A stretch of DNA of 64,000 nucleotides from a virus. The translations under genes were made by a program, and so were the position numbers. Under the pieces are notes generated by a model. It made no database searches, was not told where the DNA came from, and saw nothing but the letters and a program-made list of their open reading frames with translations. Positions 53,105 to 62,177 of the stretch are shown piece by piece. The stretch is from positions 1 to 64,000 of IMG/VR virus record IMGVR_UViG_3300020179_000025. One strand, given 5' to 3'. Positions within the stretch are counted from its first letter, which is position 1; each line of letters begins with the position of its first letter.

Positions 53105-53580
53105 ATATACCGGTAAACTTCCCCCTGCCGTTCAATCCACGGCATATGCTGTCTATAAATCCGCACGGATCTACGACAGCAAATGAAACATACGTCCCTC
53201 AACATGACATCCTGAATTGTGTTCCAGGGGCATTTGTAGGAATGTGCAAGTTAATCCAATCCGTGGACACCGAGGTATCTACTGGCACATTGAATATCTC
53301 GGAAGAGGAAATGCAAAAGGCTGTTTTGGCTCTTAGATATATCCTATCAAAAGACGGTTTGGCCCATGGCACTGTGGAAGAAGCATATGTAGCCTCCGGA
53401 TTTGTCAACCTATCATGGCAAGCAAGAACATGGGTTCTCAAAAATCTTGGAGACATAATGATTAGAATGTGGCATCAAGCAGCTATAGCCCGGGTAAACA
53501 ACATTAAAGACTTCAGAGATTTCCCTATCAATACGGCTGCTGAATCTTTGTTAAAATCTCTTGGAAAAGGATTAGACTAA
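53077..53580 (+). CDS. Unknown protein
   Basis: This is a 167-aa protein with no recognised motif: a Pro/His-rich N-terminus (FPLPFNPRHML) and a helical C-terminal half. It follows an AAAGGAAA site, and its stop overlaps the next start (TAATG). No function assigned. Confidence 0.5.
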   Translation: MSENFRRGLDIPVNFPLPFNPRHMLSINPHGSTTANETYVPQHDILNCVPGAFVGMCKLIQSVDTEVSTGTLNISEEEMQKAVLALRYILSKDGLAHGTVEEAYVASGFVNLSWQARTWVLKNLGDIMIRMWHQAAIARVNNIKDFRDFPINTAAESLLKSLGKGLD

Positions 53581-53996
53581 TGCCAAAGGAAAATTTATTA
53601 AAAAAAATTGCCATTAATGAAAAGTCTGAAATTGGGTTCATAATGGAAATTCAAGAACTTGCTGGCACAAAGATATATATGGGGATACCTTTGACCGGGA
53701 CTGGAAACTGGGTGTCTATAAACCCCAATGTATTTGACGCTCCTGTCAATGCATTGGCACTTATGGAAATAGCCATGCATGTGAGCCCGCCTAAAAAACT
53801 TTTAGAAAAGAAAAATTTTTCAATAGAAAAAACGGATGCTCCGATTGCAAAATGGGACGCCTTGTTTACAATGGAGCCTGGATCAGACCTTAATAATATT
53901 ATAAACTCATTGTTCAAACTGGACCCAGATAAACATATAAATCACGACATCGGCGATTTTCACGTAGATAACGAAGACGAAGAAGAAACTAATTGA
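53580..53996 (+). CDS. Unknown protein with acidic tail
   Basis: This is a 138-aa protein with a beta-rich core and a strongly acidic C-terminus (DNEDEEETN). Coupled on both sides (TAATG upstream, TTGA downstream). No family recognised. Confidence 0.5.
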   Translation: MPKENLLKKIAINEKSEIGFIMEIQELAGTKIYMGIPLTGTGNWVSINPNVFDAPVNALALMEIAMHVSPPKKLLEKKNFSIEKTDAPIAKWDALFTMEPGSDLNNIINSLFKLDPDKHINHDIGDFHVDNEDEEETN

Positions 53997-54616
53997 TCTT
54001 ATCTGCGTCAAACTCAATAATAGTTTGCCTTGATCTAGCTCTTGCCAATACTGGCATAGCAGTTCTTGCCATTAATCCCACTGAGGATGAGCTTCTTTAT
54101 GTGGACACTGTCCATACAGAGAAGACAGATAAAGCAAAACTGAAAAAGGCTAAGATGCGAGTATCAGACGATGAGTGGCGCAGAACTACAGAATTGGCAC
54201 AATCTTTAGAGAAACTTCTCATGGAGTACTCTCCATGTCATATATTTATAGAGTGCCCTACAGGCGGATCAAAGAGTGCTCAAGCAGCCAAAAGCATGGC
54301 GATTGCCAGAGGTGCTGCTTGTGCTATTATAGGTGGATTTAAAATCCCTACTACTCTCGTGACTCCGTTTGAGGCTAAACGTGCAGCCACTGGCAGCACA
54401 TCGGCCTCTAAAGATCAAGTTAAAAATTCAGTTGTTAATCAATTTCCTAAATTTAATGGCTGGATAAAAGGAAAACGTGGACAAATACTTGAAGGAAAAA
54501 ATGAACATGTCTATGATGCGCTGTCCGTTTACATGGCCGCAAAGCAAACAACTATATACAAGGAGCTAAAAAATGACACAATCAACAGCAACAACAAAAG
54601 TATCTCTACTCAATGA
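53993..54616 (+). CDS. RuvC-like Holliday junction resolvase
   Basis: This 207-aa protein has an RNase-H-like RuvC fold: IVCLDLALANTGIAVL (first catalytic Asp, D13), HIFIECPTGGSKSA (catalytic Glu), KDQVKNSVVNQF, and EHVYDALSVYMAA with a late Asp. This D...E...D set is typical of RuvC and of phage or poxvirus-type resolvases. TTG 53993 overlaps the previous stop. It would cut branched DNA before packaging or during recombination, working with the RecA-like and SbcCD proteins. Confidence 0.75.
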   Translation: MILSASNSIIVCLDLALANTGIAVLAINPTEDELLYVDTVHTEKTDKAKLKKAKMRVSDDEWRRTTELAQSLEKLLMEYSPCHIFIECPTGGSKSAQAAKSMAIARGAACAIIGGFKIPTTLVTPFEAKRAATGSTSASKDQVKNSVVNQFPKFNGWIKGKRGQILEGKNEHVYDALSVYMAAKQTTIYKELKNDTINSNNKSISTQ

Positions 54617-54905
54617 AAGCACTTCGTTTACCAGAATTCCTAATCCAAATGGAGAAGGCGAAATGTTGGAGGTCAAAGTAACCACCAAAGTTCGTACTCC
54701 TCTTGGAGTCACGCACGACACCACTCAATCCTTTTTTCTAAACGGGGAAGAGGCTAACGACACTCTTGCCTCTTTAAGAGTAATCCACAACAACTTGCAG
54801 CTTGCCCTCATGAAAATGCAGCAACAACAAGAAGTTAAAGAAACCGATAAAAGTGAACCTTCCCCAGGCGCAGATCTATCTGTGAGTAAGTCCGCAGGAG
54901 AGTGA
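54573..54905 (+). CDS. Small protein, unknown
   Basis: This is a 110-aa protein with a good AAGGAG site. The N-terminal part is beta-rich and Thr-rich, followed by a Gln/Met helix (ALMKMQQQQEVKE) and a Ser/Pro end. It overlaps the resolvase gene by 44 bases. No family recognised. Confidence 0.5.
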   Translation: MTQSTATTKVSLLNESTSFTRIPNPNGEGEMLEVKVTTKVRTPLGVTHDTTQSFFLNGEEANDTLASLRVIHNNLQLALMKMQQQQEVKETDKSEPSPGADLSVSKSAGE

Positions 54906-54906
54906 T

Positions 54907-55551
54907 ATGCTCATCCCAAGCGATAGGATATTCTCTCCCGCCAAAGCGGCAGAAACTGCAAAAGATACCGAATTGGTATCAGAAGATGCCATTGCACCTA
55001 AAGACGAACTAAAAAGTTGGTCCAAAGATTATGAGTTGTTCTTTGTGAACACCATGCATATGTATCTTCGAATTCCTGTCAGCTTGTTTGAGATGTATGC
55101 AAAGCAATTTGATAAGAAATTGCACATAATGCATTTTGTGCTCCCAGGTTCGATACTTGTAGAGGATGTAGTGGCTCCAGCTGGATTCTCAAATCCCGAA
55201 CCTGGCTGGAGCCGCTATGTGCAAGGGGTACCTAAAAATGAATGGCAACACTTTCACGACTGGATGATCAACTCAAAGTGGATGGCCAAAAACTCTAAAG
55301 GTAATAAAATTTTATATGGGTGTGAATCTCAAACAGTGCAAGTTCGTGATCCTGTAAAACTGCAGACTATGCAGATAGTTGGAATAAAGGAGTTTGTGCC
55401 AATAACCTTTTTTCTGCCTACAAACCCTGCAAGCAGACTGTATCTAAATATTAAAAATGGACCTCCATTTAATTGTATATACGTATCTAGAAATAGTCCA
55501 GGTGCAGGAGAGGCCGCAGCTTTATTTCAAAAATTAAGGCAAGCACCATGA
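54907..55551 (+). CDS. Unknown protein
   Basis: This is a 214-aa alpha/beta protein with several Trp and Tyr residues and FFLPTNPASRLYLNI near the C-terminus. No recognised family or catalytic motif. It begins one base after the previous stop and ends on an ATGA overlap. Confidence 0.5.
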   Translation: MLIPSDRIFSPAKAAETAKDTELVSEDAIAPKDELKSWSKDYELFFVNTMHMYLRIPVSLFEMYAKQFDKKLHIMHFVLPGSILVEDVVAPAGFSNPEPGWSRYVQGVPKNEWQHFHDWMINSKWMAKNSKGNKILYGCESQTVQVRDPVKLQTMQIVGIKEFVPITFFLPTNPASRLYLNIKNGPPFNCIYVSRNSPGAGEAAALFQKLRQAP

Positions 55552-55796
55552 AAGTAAACTTTCATGAAACTGATCCTATGGAGTCCGACGCCTCCTTTCC
55601 AAAAGATAACAAAGGAGTAGTCATGCTGGTAGAACCCTCATTTTACGGAAAGTCAAAAAGCGCAATCATATGCGTTGTAAGCACTACATCAAACTCCGGC
55701 AAATGGTTATACAGGTATAGACTAAAGGTGAGCGACAGCGGAAAACTTATACTTGAAGATTTGGGCGAAATCAGAAAACTTGAAGTCGACCAATAG
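55548..55796 (+). CDS. Small protein, unknown
   Basis: This is an 82-aa beta-rich protein (GVVMLVEPSFYGKSK, LYRYRLKVSD). It starts on an ATGA overlap and is the last gene before the 130-bp regulatory gap. No family recognised. Confidence 0.5.
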   Translation: MKVNFHETDPMESDASFPKDNKGVVMLVEPSFYGKSKSAIICVVSTTSNSGKWLYRYRLKVSDSGKLILEDLGEIRKLEVDQ

Positions 55797-55826
55797 TATA
55801 AATTTATACGCATAGCGTGTTATAAT
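55796..55826 (+). promoter_or_regulatory. Operator-like palindrome and extended -10 promoter
   Basis: A perfect 14-bp palindrome GTATAAATTTATAC (55796-55809) lies just upstream of TGTTATAAT (55818-55826), a full extended -10. No good -35 is seen. The palindrome occupies the place of a -35 region, so a regulator could sit there. TATAAATTTAT also occurs at 62141-62151. Confidence 0.5.
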
Positions 55827-55832
55827 AAATTA

Positions 55833-55913
55833 CCAGTCGTTTTGCTGTGAATCGGTCGCAGCAAAGTCAATTGGTCAGGCCCTCCGCTTATCCTATGGAT
55901 AGGCGGTTTTTTT
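55833..55913 (+). ncRNA. Candidate structured leader or small RNA with terminator
   Basis: A transcript from the extended -10 would start near 55833. It would form a 10-bp hairpin (55841-55850 with 55856-55865), then an unpaired stretch, then an intrinsic terminator of 10 bp (55884-55893 with 55897-55906, one G-U pair, loop TAT) and T7 (55907-55913). The GGAG of the next gene follows directly, so it could be an attenuated leader or a free small RNA. Confidence 0.45.
55884..55913 (+). terminator. Intrinsic terminator
   Basis: A 10-bp stem with one wobble pair, a three-base loop and T7. It lies 4 bases before the GGAG ribosome site of the gene at 55927. Confidence 0.8.
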
Positions 55914-55926
55914 ATTGGAGAGTCAA

Positions 55927-57006
55927 ATGCAGAAGACCAGCAAGGACGTTGTGTCTCAAAAACAGGGATTCGTTAGCGTGACCGTGGCGTTTGGTCATAT
56001 CAACGAATGGGAATCGGCATACGTGGAAAGCAGTCGAACCAGAAACTGCACCTACGTAGGAAGAACCGATCAAACTACCAGGGCTTTTATGATCATGAAA
56101 GCCAATGGAAAGTCGACGGCCATTGCTCAGCAATGGCTAGCTTGGAATGAAGGCGAAAACAGCCATCTTGCCTTTTACTGGGTAACGGATCAGAATGTGG
56201 CTATTCAAGACGAAAATATCAAATGGTACTTTGAAGGCCAGATATATTCGATCTATGATCTTCCAAGAGTAGTTAATTTTGAGGGCACCGGAGCAGTTAG
56301 AATGCATGTTGCTGGAGTCGCTCCGTTGGCCACACTAGCGCTCCGAAACCAAGAGTTGTGCAAAGCGTACAGATCTATGTCTATGCTTGTCAACGAGCCC
56401 ATACTGTGGGTTCCGAGGACAAACATAATAAATCAAAAGGATTTCATTATGGAATGCCTTTTTCGACATCTGTGTGCGGGGGTTGGATCTAGCAAAAGCC
56501 CAGTCTATTTTCAGATGAGGCAATTGATGGAAAGGGAATTTGGAATGTCGCCATGGGAGATGTATCTCGCGGCAGGCTGCAAGACAGAGATTATGTGCTA
56601 CGATGTTTTTAGAAAGAAAGGCATGATAGCTAAATGTTACAAAATTTTGGATGCCTTGATTGAAACTCCTCTTGAAATGCTTGGAGTTTCGATAAATGTG
56701 GCCAAGAAATGGTTAAAGACAAAAGATTTTATCAAGCTCTCCACTTACATGCCTTGGTGGTTTGCAAATGATGATTCTCCGTATAAGGTGCCAGAAGTAG
56801 AAGATACCTACATCACGGCAAAACGGGTGGAAAGCACCTTTACCTCTTCTCGTAGCTTCATTCCTGCAAGGGAGCTAGGTTATGATACTGGGTCCAAGAG
56901 TTTTGATAAAGCCGATAACACTATAGTTGAAATGAAAACCCCGATGCAAATTCCTCCAGACGTTATAAGGGAACCAGCATTGGAGACTCAAAACATTCAA
57001 AGTTAA
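55927..57006 (+). CDS. Unknown protein downstream of structured leader
   Basis: This is a 359-aa protein with no recognised domain. The N-terminal half is alpha/beta with many aromatic residues; the C-terminal part is helical, then Pro/Thr-rich. ATG 55927 with GGAG six bases upstream is chosen over TTG 55915. It stands alone between two strong hairpins, so it is its own transcription unit and may be expressed at a particular time. Confidence 0.6.
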   Translation: MQKTSKDVVSQKQGFVSVTVAFGHINEWESAYVESSRTRNCTYVGRTDQTTRAFMIMKANGKSTAIAQQWLAWNEGENSHLAFYWVTDQNVAIQDENIKWYFEGQIYSIYDLPRVVNFEGTGAVRMHVAGVAPLATLALRNQELCKAYRSMSMLVNEPILWVPRTNIINQKDFIMECLFRHLCAGVGSSKSPVYFQMRQLMEREFGMSPWEMYLAAGCKTEIMCYDVFRKKGMIAKCYKILDALIETPLEMLGVSINVAKKWLKTKDFIKLSTYMPWWFANDDSPYKVPEVEDTYITAKRVESTFTSSRSFIPARELGYDTGSKSFDKADNTIVEMKTPMQIPPDVIREPALETQNIQS

Positions 57007-57024
57007 CCGTAGCCCTATCTCCTC

Positions 57025-57057
57025 AGGAGGCCCCGAAATTAATTTTCGGGGCCTCCT
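57025..57057. terminator. Strong 14-bp hairpin, probable terminator
   Basis: A perfect stem pairs 57025-57038 with 57044-57057 around a five-base loop; GC-rich with A3/T3 near the loop. No T-run follows, so termination is likely but not certain. It could also protect RNA ends. Confidence 0.55.
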
Positions 57058-57109
57058 ATGGAGTCTTAGCGCCCTCTAAATAATTTCAAGCTTTTAGCAT
57101 TCAAAGAAA

Positions 57110-57562
57110 ATGGTAAATACATATATCACTCACGTCATACGCTGTCTTTATAAATCAAATACTTTGGAGCTTTCTGAAATCTCCAAACTAATAGGAGCAT
57201 CTGAAAAATTTTGTAAAGAAATATTAGAAAAAGAAGAAAACAGATATACGGAAGGGCTGACTCTAGAACATGTGGATCGCATAGTGGATTTCTTTGGAAT
57301 GGCAATCTTTGGCAACTCTTTCTGCAAAGATCTATTTACTCCGCAAAAATCTCATTATAGAAACTGGGAAAGCTTAGAAGAAAACGAAAAGGAAATGATC
57401 AATATTGGCGCAACTATAACCGGCGGGAGCTCTATTAAATCTGCAAACGCCGTCAGCTATGCAAAAGAATGTTATCACTTTATTGATAGCTGTGAACAGA
57501 TGATCTCTGTGATAAAAGAATCAGGATCGTCTGACGATGGAATTGAAAGTTCTGAAAACTAA
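57110..57562 (+). CDS. Small helical protein, possible HTH
   Basis: This is a 150-aa, mostly helical protein. The N-terminal LELSEISKLIGASEKFCKEIL could be a helix-turn-helix, but the match is weak. The C-terminus is acidic and Ser-rich (SGSSDDGIESSEN). No family recognised. Lies between a hairpin and the MoxR gene, so it might regulate that pair. Confidence 0.45.
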   Translation: MVNTYITHVIRCLYKSNTLELSEISKLIGASEKFCKEILEKEENRYTEGLTLEHVDRIVDFFGMAIFGNSFCKDLFTPQKSHYRNWESLEENEKEMINIGATITGGSSIKSANAVSYAKECYHFIDSCEQMISVIKESGSSDDGIESSEN

Positions 57563-57587
57563 CTCTTTATATTAGGAATAAAAATAA

Positions 57588-58613
57588 ATGACATCATCAA
57601 TTAATTACGTAGAGAAGCTTAAGCAGTATCGCAACGCAAACATTCCCTTGCTTATTTTTGGCGGTCCTGGCATCGGCAAGTCTGAGATTTGCAAACAGGC
57701 AGCGGGTGGCGATGAGGTTAAAGACGTCCGTCTCAGCATGCTGGAGCCAATCGACATGCGCGGTATGCCAGTCATAAACAGGAATGGGGACGGCTCTCAG
57801 TTTAATGTTGAGTGGGCAAAGCCTGACTTTCTGCCTCGTGACGGCAAGGGCGTCATTCTATTCGACGAGTTGAATACTGCCGATCCTAGCGTCCAGAATG
57901 CGGCCCTACAGTTCATCCTGGATCGTCGCTGTGGTCCACACAAACTTGGAGACGGGTGGTGGATCGTAGCCTGTGGCAACAAAAGTAGCCACAAGGCTCA
58001 TGTCAATCCGCTTAGCGCTCCGTTGCGAAATCGTTTCGTCATTCTAGAAATGCAGCCAGATTTTAATCAGTGGCGTAACTGGGCGATTAATAAGAATATT
58101 CATGAGAATGTCTTAGGATTCATGAGCAGCACCGGCGGACAGCATTTGTACTCTGATCCAACTGATGAATATGGCAACTTTCCAACTCCTCGTGGTTGGA
58201 CTATGGTCAGCCATCTGCTTAAGAGCCGCATTATCGAACGTGAGGCGATTGAAGGTGCAATTGGCAAGGGTGCTGCAAACTGGTTCTTACAGTATTGCAA
58301 CGAAATCAAAGTGATGCCAAATATCGACGATCTACTGGAAGGCAAAGCAATATATCAGGATGGACCTAACAAGTTGTCCATAACGTACGCCGTCGTAAGT
58401 AATATTCTGTTCCGTGCGATTAAGAATCCAAATGTCATCGATAAGGGGGCTGCGATCATGCTGTCAATTCGTCCAGAAATCAGCTCTCTATACTTTGGCG
58501 GCCTGCTTGGACAAAAAAGTGACAAATTCTTGATAAACGTAATGAAGTCTCAGAACACTAAGGATTGGCTTTCTAAGCACCGAAGTCTACTCATTCCATA
58601 TGAGGTGCAATAA
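57588..58613 (+). CDS. MoxR-type AAA+ ATPase
   Basis: This 341-aa protein has Walker A GGPGIGKS (25-32), then EPIDMRGMPV, Walker B GVILFDELNTADP and sensor-like WIVACGN with an arginine-finger region PLSAPLRNRF. This order is typical of MoxR-family AAA+ ATPases, which act with VWA-domain partners as chaperones or in metal-cofactor and stress systems. The downstream gene is exactly such a partner, coupled by TAATG. In phage its target is unknown; it may act on host complexes or virion assembly. Confidence 0.82.
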   Translation: MTSSINYVEKLKQYRNANIPLLIFGGPGIGKSEICKQAAGGDEVKDVRLSMLEPIDMRGMPVINRNGDGSQFNVEWAKPDFLPRDGKGVILFDELNTADPSVQNAALQFILDRRCGPHKLGDGWWIVACGNKSSHKAHVNPLSAPLRNRFVILEMQPDFNQWRNWAINKNIHENVLGFMSSTGGQHLYSDPTDEYGNFPTPRGWTMVSHLLKSRIIEREAIEGAIGKGAANWFLQYCNEIKVMPNIDDLLEGKAIYQDGPNKLSITYAVVSNILFRAIKNPNVIDKGAAIMLSIRPEISSLYFGGLLGQKSDKFLINVMKSQNTKDWLSKHRSLLIPYEVQ

Positions 58614-59854
58614 TGGAAGAAATTGATCCATCAGAACTGCAGTCAGCTAAAAAGAGGGTGAATAAATGTATGTTCAATATGTTCCGGGATTTTCCATTCT
58701 GGGCATTCTTGATCGAGAAGTGCAACGTCAAACTAACTAATAACACCGATAAGGTGCCAACAGCATGTATAGACAAGCACGGCAACATTTATTTCAGTAA
58801 GTTATTTTTCGACTCCTTGTGCGACAACCACATACATTTTGTGCTTGCCCATGAGGTCATGCACTTATTGCTGGATCACCACAATAGGCGTGGTGCGAGA
58901 GAGCCATTTATATGGAATGTAGCTGGAGATGTGCTAATCAACGAAATGTTGCAAGATCATTTTAATTCCAGCGGCATTCATACATCGTTTACGTCTGGCT
59001 ATGTAACGTCCAAATCATTGGATATTTCTATTGACCACAATTCTGTTACCACTGAGGAGGTATACGACAAGATAGTTCAGGAGGCTGGGGAAGAAGTAAA
59101 AAAGATGAAGAGCAAGAACAACAATTCATCAAAAGAGACAGGGGGTATCAGCAATGATATTGTCGACTGGGGGCCAGGAGAAGAGCCTAATTCAAATAAT
59201 ATTAGAGACAAGTCTGAGGATACCCCTACTAATGGAAAGGAGTGGGCAGAGGCCGGATTGGAGGCAGCAACTCGAAGCAGAATGGCAGGAAACTGCCCTG
59301 AGTTCATGGAGCGACGTATAGACAAGCTCATAAATCCAGAAGTGCCTTGGCACGAAGTACTAGCATATTACCTTCGGCAGAAGTTTTGTATGAACAGTAG
59401 GAGCAGGCATACGTTTACTCCACCTAACAGGAGATATCTACATCAGGACATTATTCTTACTGCTAGAAAAGGATCCAAAACGCCTAGCGTCGCCTTCTCC
59501 GTAGATACCTCTGGATCTATGTCCCCGCAAGACATAACCAAGGGTATCTCGGAAATGGATGCAATACGAAAGATGTACAAGGTTCCTGTTTATTTTATGG
59601 AGGCCGATTGTGACGTTCATAAGGCCAGGTGGGTACAGCACTATGAGCCTATTCCAACAGCTGCTGGAGGAGGAGGAACTTCTTTTGTTCCAGTAATAGA
59701 GCACTTAAAGAACAATAAGCTCGATGTCGACGTGCTTATTTACTTTACTGACGGGTATGGAGAATTTGGAGCAGACCCAGGATTTGACGTTATTTGGATA
59801 ATTAACACGGACGTTAAGGCACCATACGGAAAGACAATTAAGGTAAATAACTAA
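58613..59854 (+). CDS. VWA-like / HExxH metallopeptidase-like MoxR partner
   Basis: This 413-aa protein resembles the DUF2201 group. N-terminal half: FVLAHEVMHLLLDHH with HEVMH (80-84), then NVAGDVLINEM, as in zinc metallopeptidase-like domains. A charged Ser/Asn linker (about 155-215) follows. C-terminal VWA-like domain: FSVDTSGSMS (MIDAS D298-x-S-x-S), AAGGGGTSF and IYFTDGYG. It works with the MoxR ATPase just upstream. Both the protease-like and MIDAS residues look intact. Substrate unknown. Confidence 0.82.
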   Translation: MEEIDPSELQSAKKRVNKCMFNMFRDFPFWAFLIEKCNVKLTNNTDKVPTACIDKHGNIYFSKLFFDSLCDNHIHFVLAHEVMHLLLDHHNRRGAREPFIWNVAGDVLINEMLQDHFNSSGIHTSFTSGYVTSKSLDISIDHNSVTTEEVYDKIVQEAGEEVKKMKSKNNNSSKETGGISNDIVDWGPGEEPNSNNIRDKSEDTPTNGKEWAEAGLEAATRSRMAGNCPEFMERRIDKLINPEVPWHEVLAYYLRQKFCMNSRSRHTFTPPNRRYLHQDIILTARKGSKTPSVAFSVDTSGSMSPQDITKGISEMDAIRKMYKVPVYFMEADCDVHKARWVQHYEPIPTAAGGGGTSFVPVIEHLKNNKLDVDVLIYFTDGYGEFGADPGFDVIWIINTDVKAPYGKTIKVNN

Positions 59855-59859
59855 ATGAC

Positions 59860-59892
59860 AAGGGGATGCACGAGATGTAAGTGCATCCCCTT
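59860..59892. terminator. 12-bp perfect hairpin, probable terminator or RNA stabiliser
   Basis: Perfect stem 59860-59871 with 59881-59892, nine-base loop, in the 52-bp gap after the MoxR/VWA pair. No T-run follows. The next gene's GGAG lies just beyond it, so a regulatory role on that gene is also possible. Confidence 0.5.
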
Positions 59893-59906
59893 AATGGAGT
59901 ATAAAC

Positions 59907-61400
59907 ATGAAATATTACGTATCTTTAGAAAACAATTTTATAGATATATGGACACTAAACAAGCGGTTTAACTCTCTAGGAGGTTTGTCAGCGCCCAAAC
60001 TTCCTTTGGATTATTTTCTGAAAAGCCCTGCTCCGCCATTCGTAGCAGGAAATGTATTGTATACACCTTTGCAGGTGGGTGTGGGGCAAGGCGGCGGAGT
60101 ATTTGGCTTCTTAATAACAAAGGTTGCAAATAAGCTGAATCTACTAGAGAATCATATTAAGTTGCTGGAGACCGATCAAGATTTTAAAGACGCCGATTTT
60201 AAACTAAGTGCTCAGTCCTTGAAAATGCTAAAGTCTCTTGCCCCTAATTCAAAAGCATTTCCAGGATACGATGACAACTGGCATATTAAAGGATTTAAGT
60301 GTAGGGCTGAGGATGTGATAAAAGCCTATGCATTTGGCTATTTGAAACTAAATGACAGTAGACCGCTGCTTGAAGCAATATGCCAATCAGATTACAATCT
60401 TCAGCAATTCTTAGGTGATAAAAGAAACAGCATGTCTCAGGTCTATTCCAATGTGATGGAATATTACACGAATGGCGAAGGAAAAAGCTCCTGGGGCCTG
60501 AAGTATATGGGTCAAAGGCTAACTCCGCACTTTGAAAGAACTAACAAAGTTCTTAATGAAGATTGTGTAATAAAGTGGAGGAAGCCAAACAAGAACTCCA
60601 AATGGCCTTATACTCTTGACCACCACTGGTTTGAATCTCAAGAGTCTGCAATTTCTCTGCAGCATCACACCTTGGCTGCTCTCATGGGTAATACCCATAG
60701 ACTACATAAGGAAAGCTTGTTCTCCAATCTTCCGGTATTCAGCAGTATTAATTTGTTGGAAATGTGCAGAAAGAGCGTTGAACTCTTTTTCTGCAATATT
60801 CAAAAGATATTAGGAAAACATACTAATGAATACGGTCGATATGTTGGAATGGTAAATGATCTGGATTGGCCTAATGGGAAATTCTCTAGTCGTAAATTGA
60901 CCGCCGAGGTGTTCCCAGTCAAAGCTTGTTTGGCTCTTGGGGTAATGCCCACATTCGATGCATCGGGGGCCTTTGATAAATTTGTTACTATTGGTGACAA
61001 ACTATTTAATAATACAAAAATTTTGTATTACGCAATAGATCCAGAAACATTCGTTGATCGACGTCCAGATATTACATTACTGTTATGCTATAGCGTTGGT
61101 TTAATGAGTTTAGAGCAGTTAGATTTAATTCTGGGGCCAATTAGCGCAACTTCAGAACTTTTAAAGTCCGACAGCATGAAGATAAATTTGAAACTCAGCA
61201 ATAATGTCGTATGCTGTACGCCTATAGAGGCTGCGAATTTGAAAATAACGGAAATTCTTTCCAAACAAGGAATTGTATTTTGTGCAAACAGAAATGCTTC
61301 AACTTCTTTTTCCATATTATCAAATGATAAAGCTAAAGAGTTTGAAGAATCAGATCCATTGGCATTAACCCAGGTTTTTAAAGACCCGGCCTATCCTTGA
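59907..61400 (+). CDS. Unknown protein
   Basis: This is a 497-aa protein with GGAG upstream. A Gly-rich patch (GVGQGGGVFGFL) lies near residue 60, and the rest is helical with many aromatic and His residues (HHWFESQ, LQHHTLAALMGNTHRLH). No known domain or catalytic motif recognised. Position before a small coupled gene and the portal gives no clear role. Confidence 0.5.
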   Translation: MKYYVSLENNFIDIWTLNKRFNSLGGLSAPKLPLDYFLKSPAPPFVAGNVLYTPLQVGVGQGGGVFGFLITKVANKLNLLENHIKLLETDQDFKDADFKLSAQSLKMLKSLAPNSKAFPGYDDNWHIKGFKCRAEDVIKAYAFGYLKLNDSRPLLEAICQSDYNLQQFLGDKRNSMSQVYSNVMEYYTNGEGKSSWGLKYMGQRLTPHFERTNKVLNEDCVIKWRKPNKNSKWPYTLDHHWFESQESAISLQHHTLAALMGNTHRLHKESLFSNLPVFSSINLLEMCRKSVELFFCNIQKILGKHTNEYGRYVGMVNDLDWPNGKFSSRKLTAEVFPVKACLALGVMPTFDASGAFDKFVTIGDKLFNNTKILYYAIDPETFVDRRPDITLLLCYSVGLMSLEQLDLILGPISATSELLKSDSMKINLKLSNNVVCCTPIEAANLKITEILSKQGIVFCANRNASTSFSILSNDKAKEFEESDPLALTQVFKDPAYP

Positions 61401-62104
61401 TAGACATAGCGGTTATGGTAGATAAATCGGATAAGTCATCTAAATCTAACATAAATTCCCCACTAGGAATGAGGGTCGGCATTGGCCCAGGTTCTTCTCA
61501 AAAGAATCCTGTAAAGATTACAGATAACTCATTAGGATGGGGGACAGTTGCTAAAATACCGGTCCCCCCAGCTGCTGAAATAAGGACGTTTCAAGAACCG
61601 CTGGGACTAATTCCAGCATTGATAAATGGTGGAATTATTAAAGACGAAAAGTTAGAAAAAATAAGTCTCGTGCAGGCAGAACCTAACTCTAGCTCTAAAA
61701 TAAAGTCGCAAGAATCGTCGATCTCTGGCAAAAAAAGAGCAGTAAAGGAGAATGCCCTCCCTACTGCTCTTTCTTTTATGAATCAAGGACATACCATGAA
61801 AATAGTAGAAATTGATTGGTATGGAGCTAAGCTTTTGATACAGTGTATAGACGTAATTTATCAAAAGGCAAATTTTAATAGAGGCGGTCAAGAGTGGCTG
61901 ATGCTTGAAATCCCTTTAAATAAAGAAACCTTAAAGCCAAGTTGGCAGCCTCCTGTAGCACAACTGGAAGAAAATGGTAGAATATCTGTACCAGAATTTT
62001 ACTGCACTATTGATGAACATAAACTTAAATGCCAAATTTTAAACATAGAGCTGCTAGATCTAAAGTCTATGAGATATATACTGATTTTAAGAGTGTTAAA
62101 TTAA
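61397..62104 (+). CDS. Unknown protein
   Basis: This is a 235-aa protein starting at TTG 61397 in a TTGA overlap (ATG 61415 is also in frame). The N-terminal 110 residues are Ser/Lys/Pro-rich and probably disordered; the C-terminal 100 residues form an alpha/beta part (MKIVEIDWYGAKLLIQCID). No family recognised. Confidence 0.5.
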   Translation: MIDIAVMVDKSDKSSKSNINSPLGMRVGIGPGSSQKNPVKITDNSLGWGTVAKIPVPPAAEIRTFQEPLGLIPALINGGIIKDEKLEKISLVQAEPNSSSKIKSQESSISGKKRAVKENALPTALSFMNQGHTMKIVEIDWYGAKLLIQCIDVIYQKANFNRGGQEWLMLEIPLNKETLKPSWQPPVAQLEENGRISVPEFYCTIDEHKLKCQILNIELLDLKSMRYILILRVLN

Positions 62105-62177
62105 CGCATTTATTAAATAAAAATTCTAATGCAAAATTGATATAAATTTATCTAAATTTTAAAAGAATGTTTGAAAA

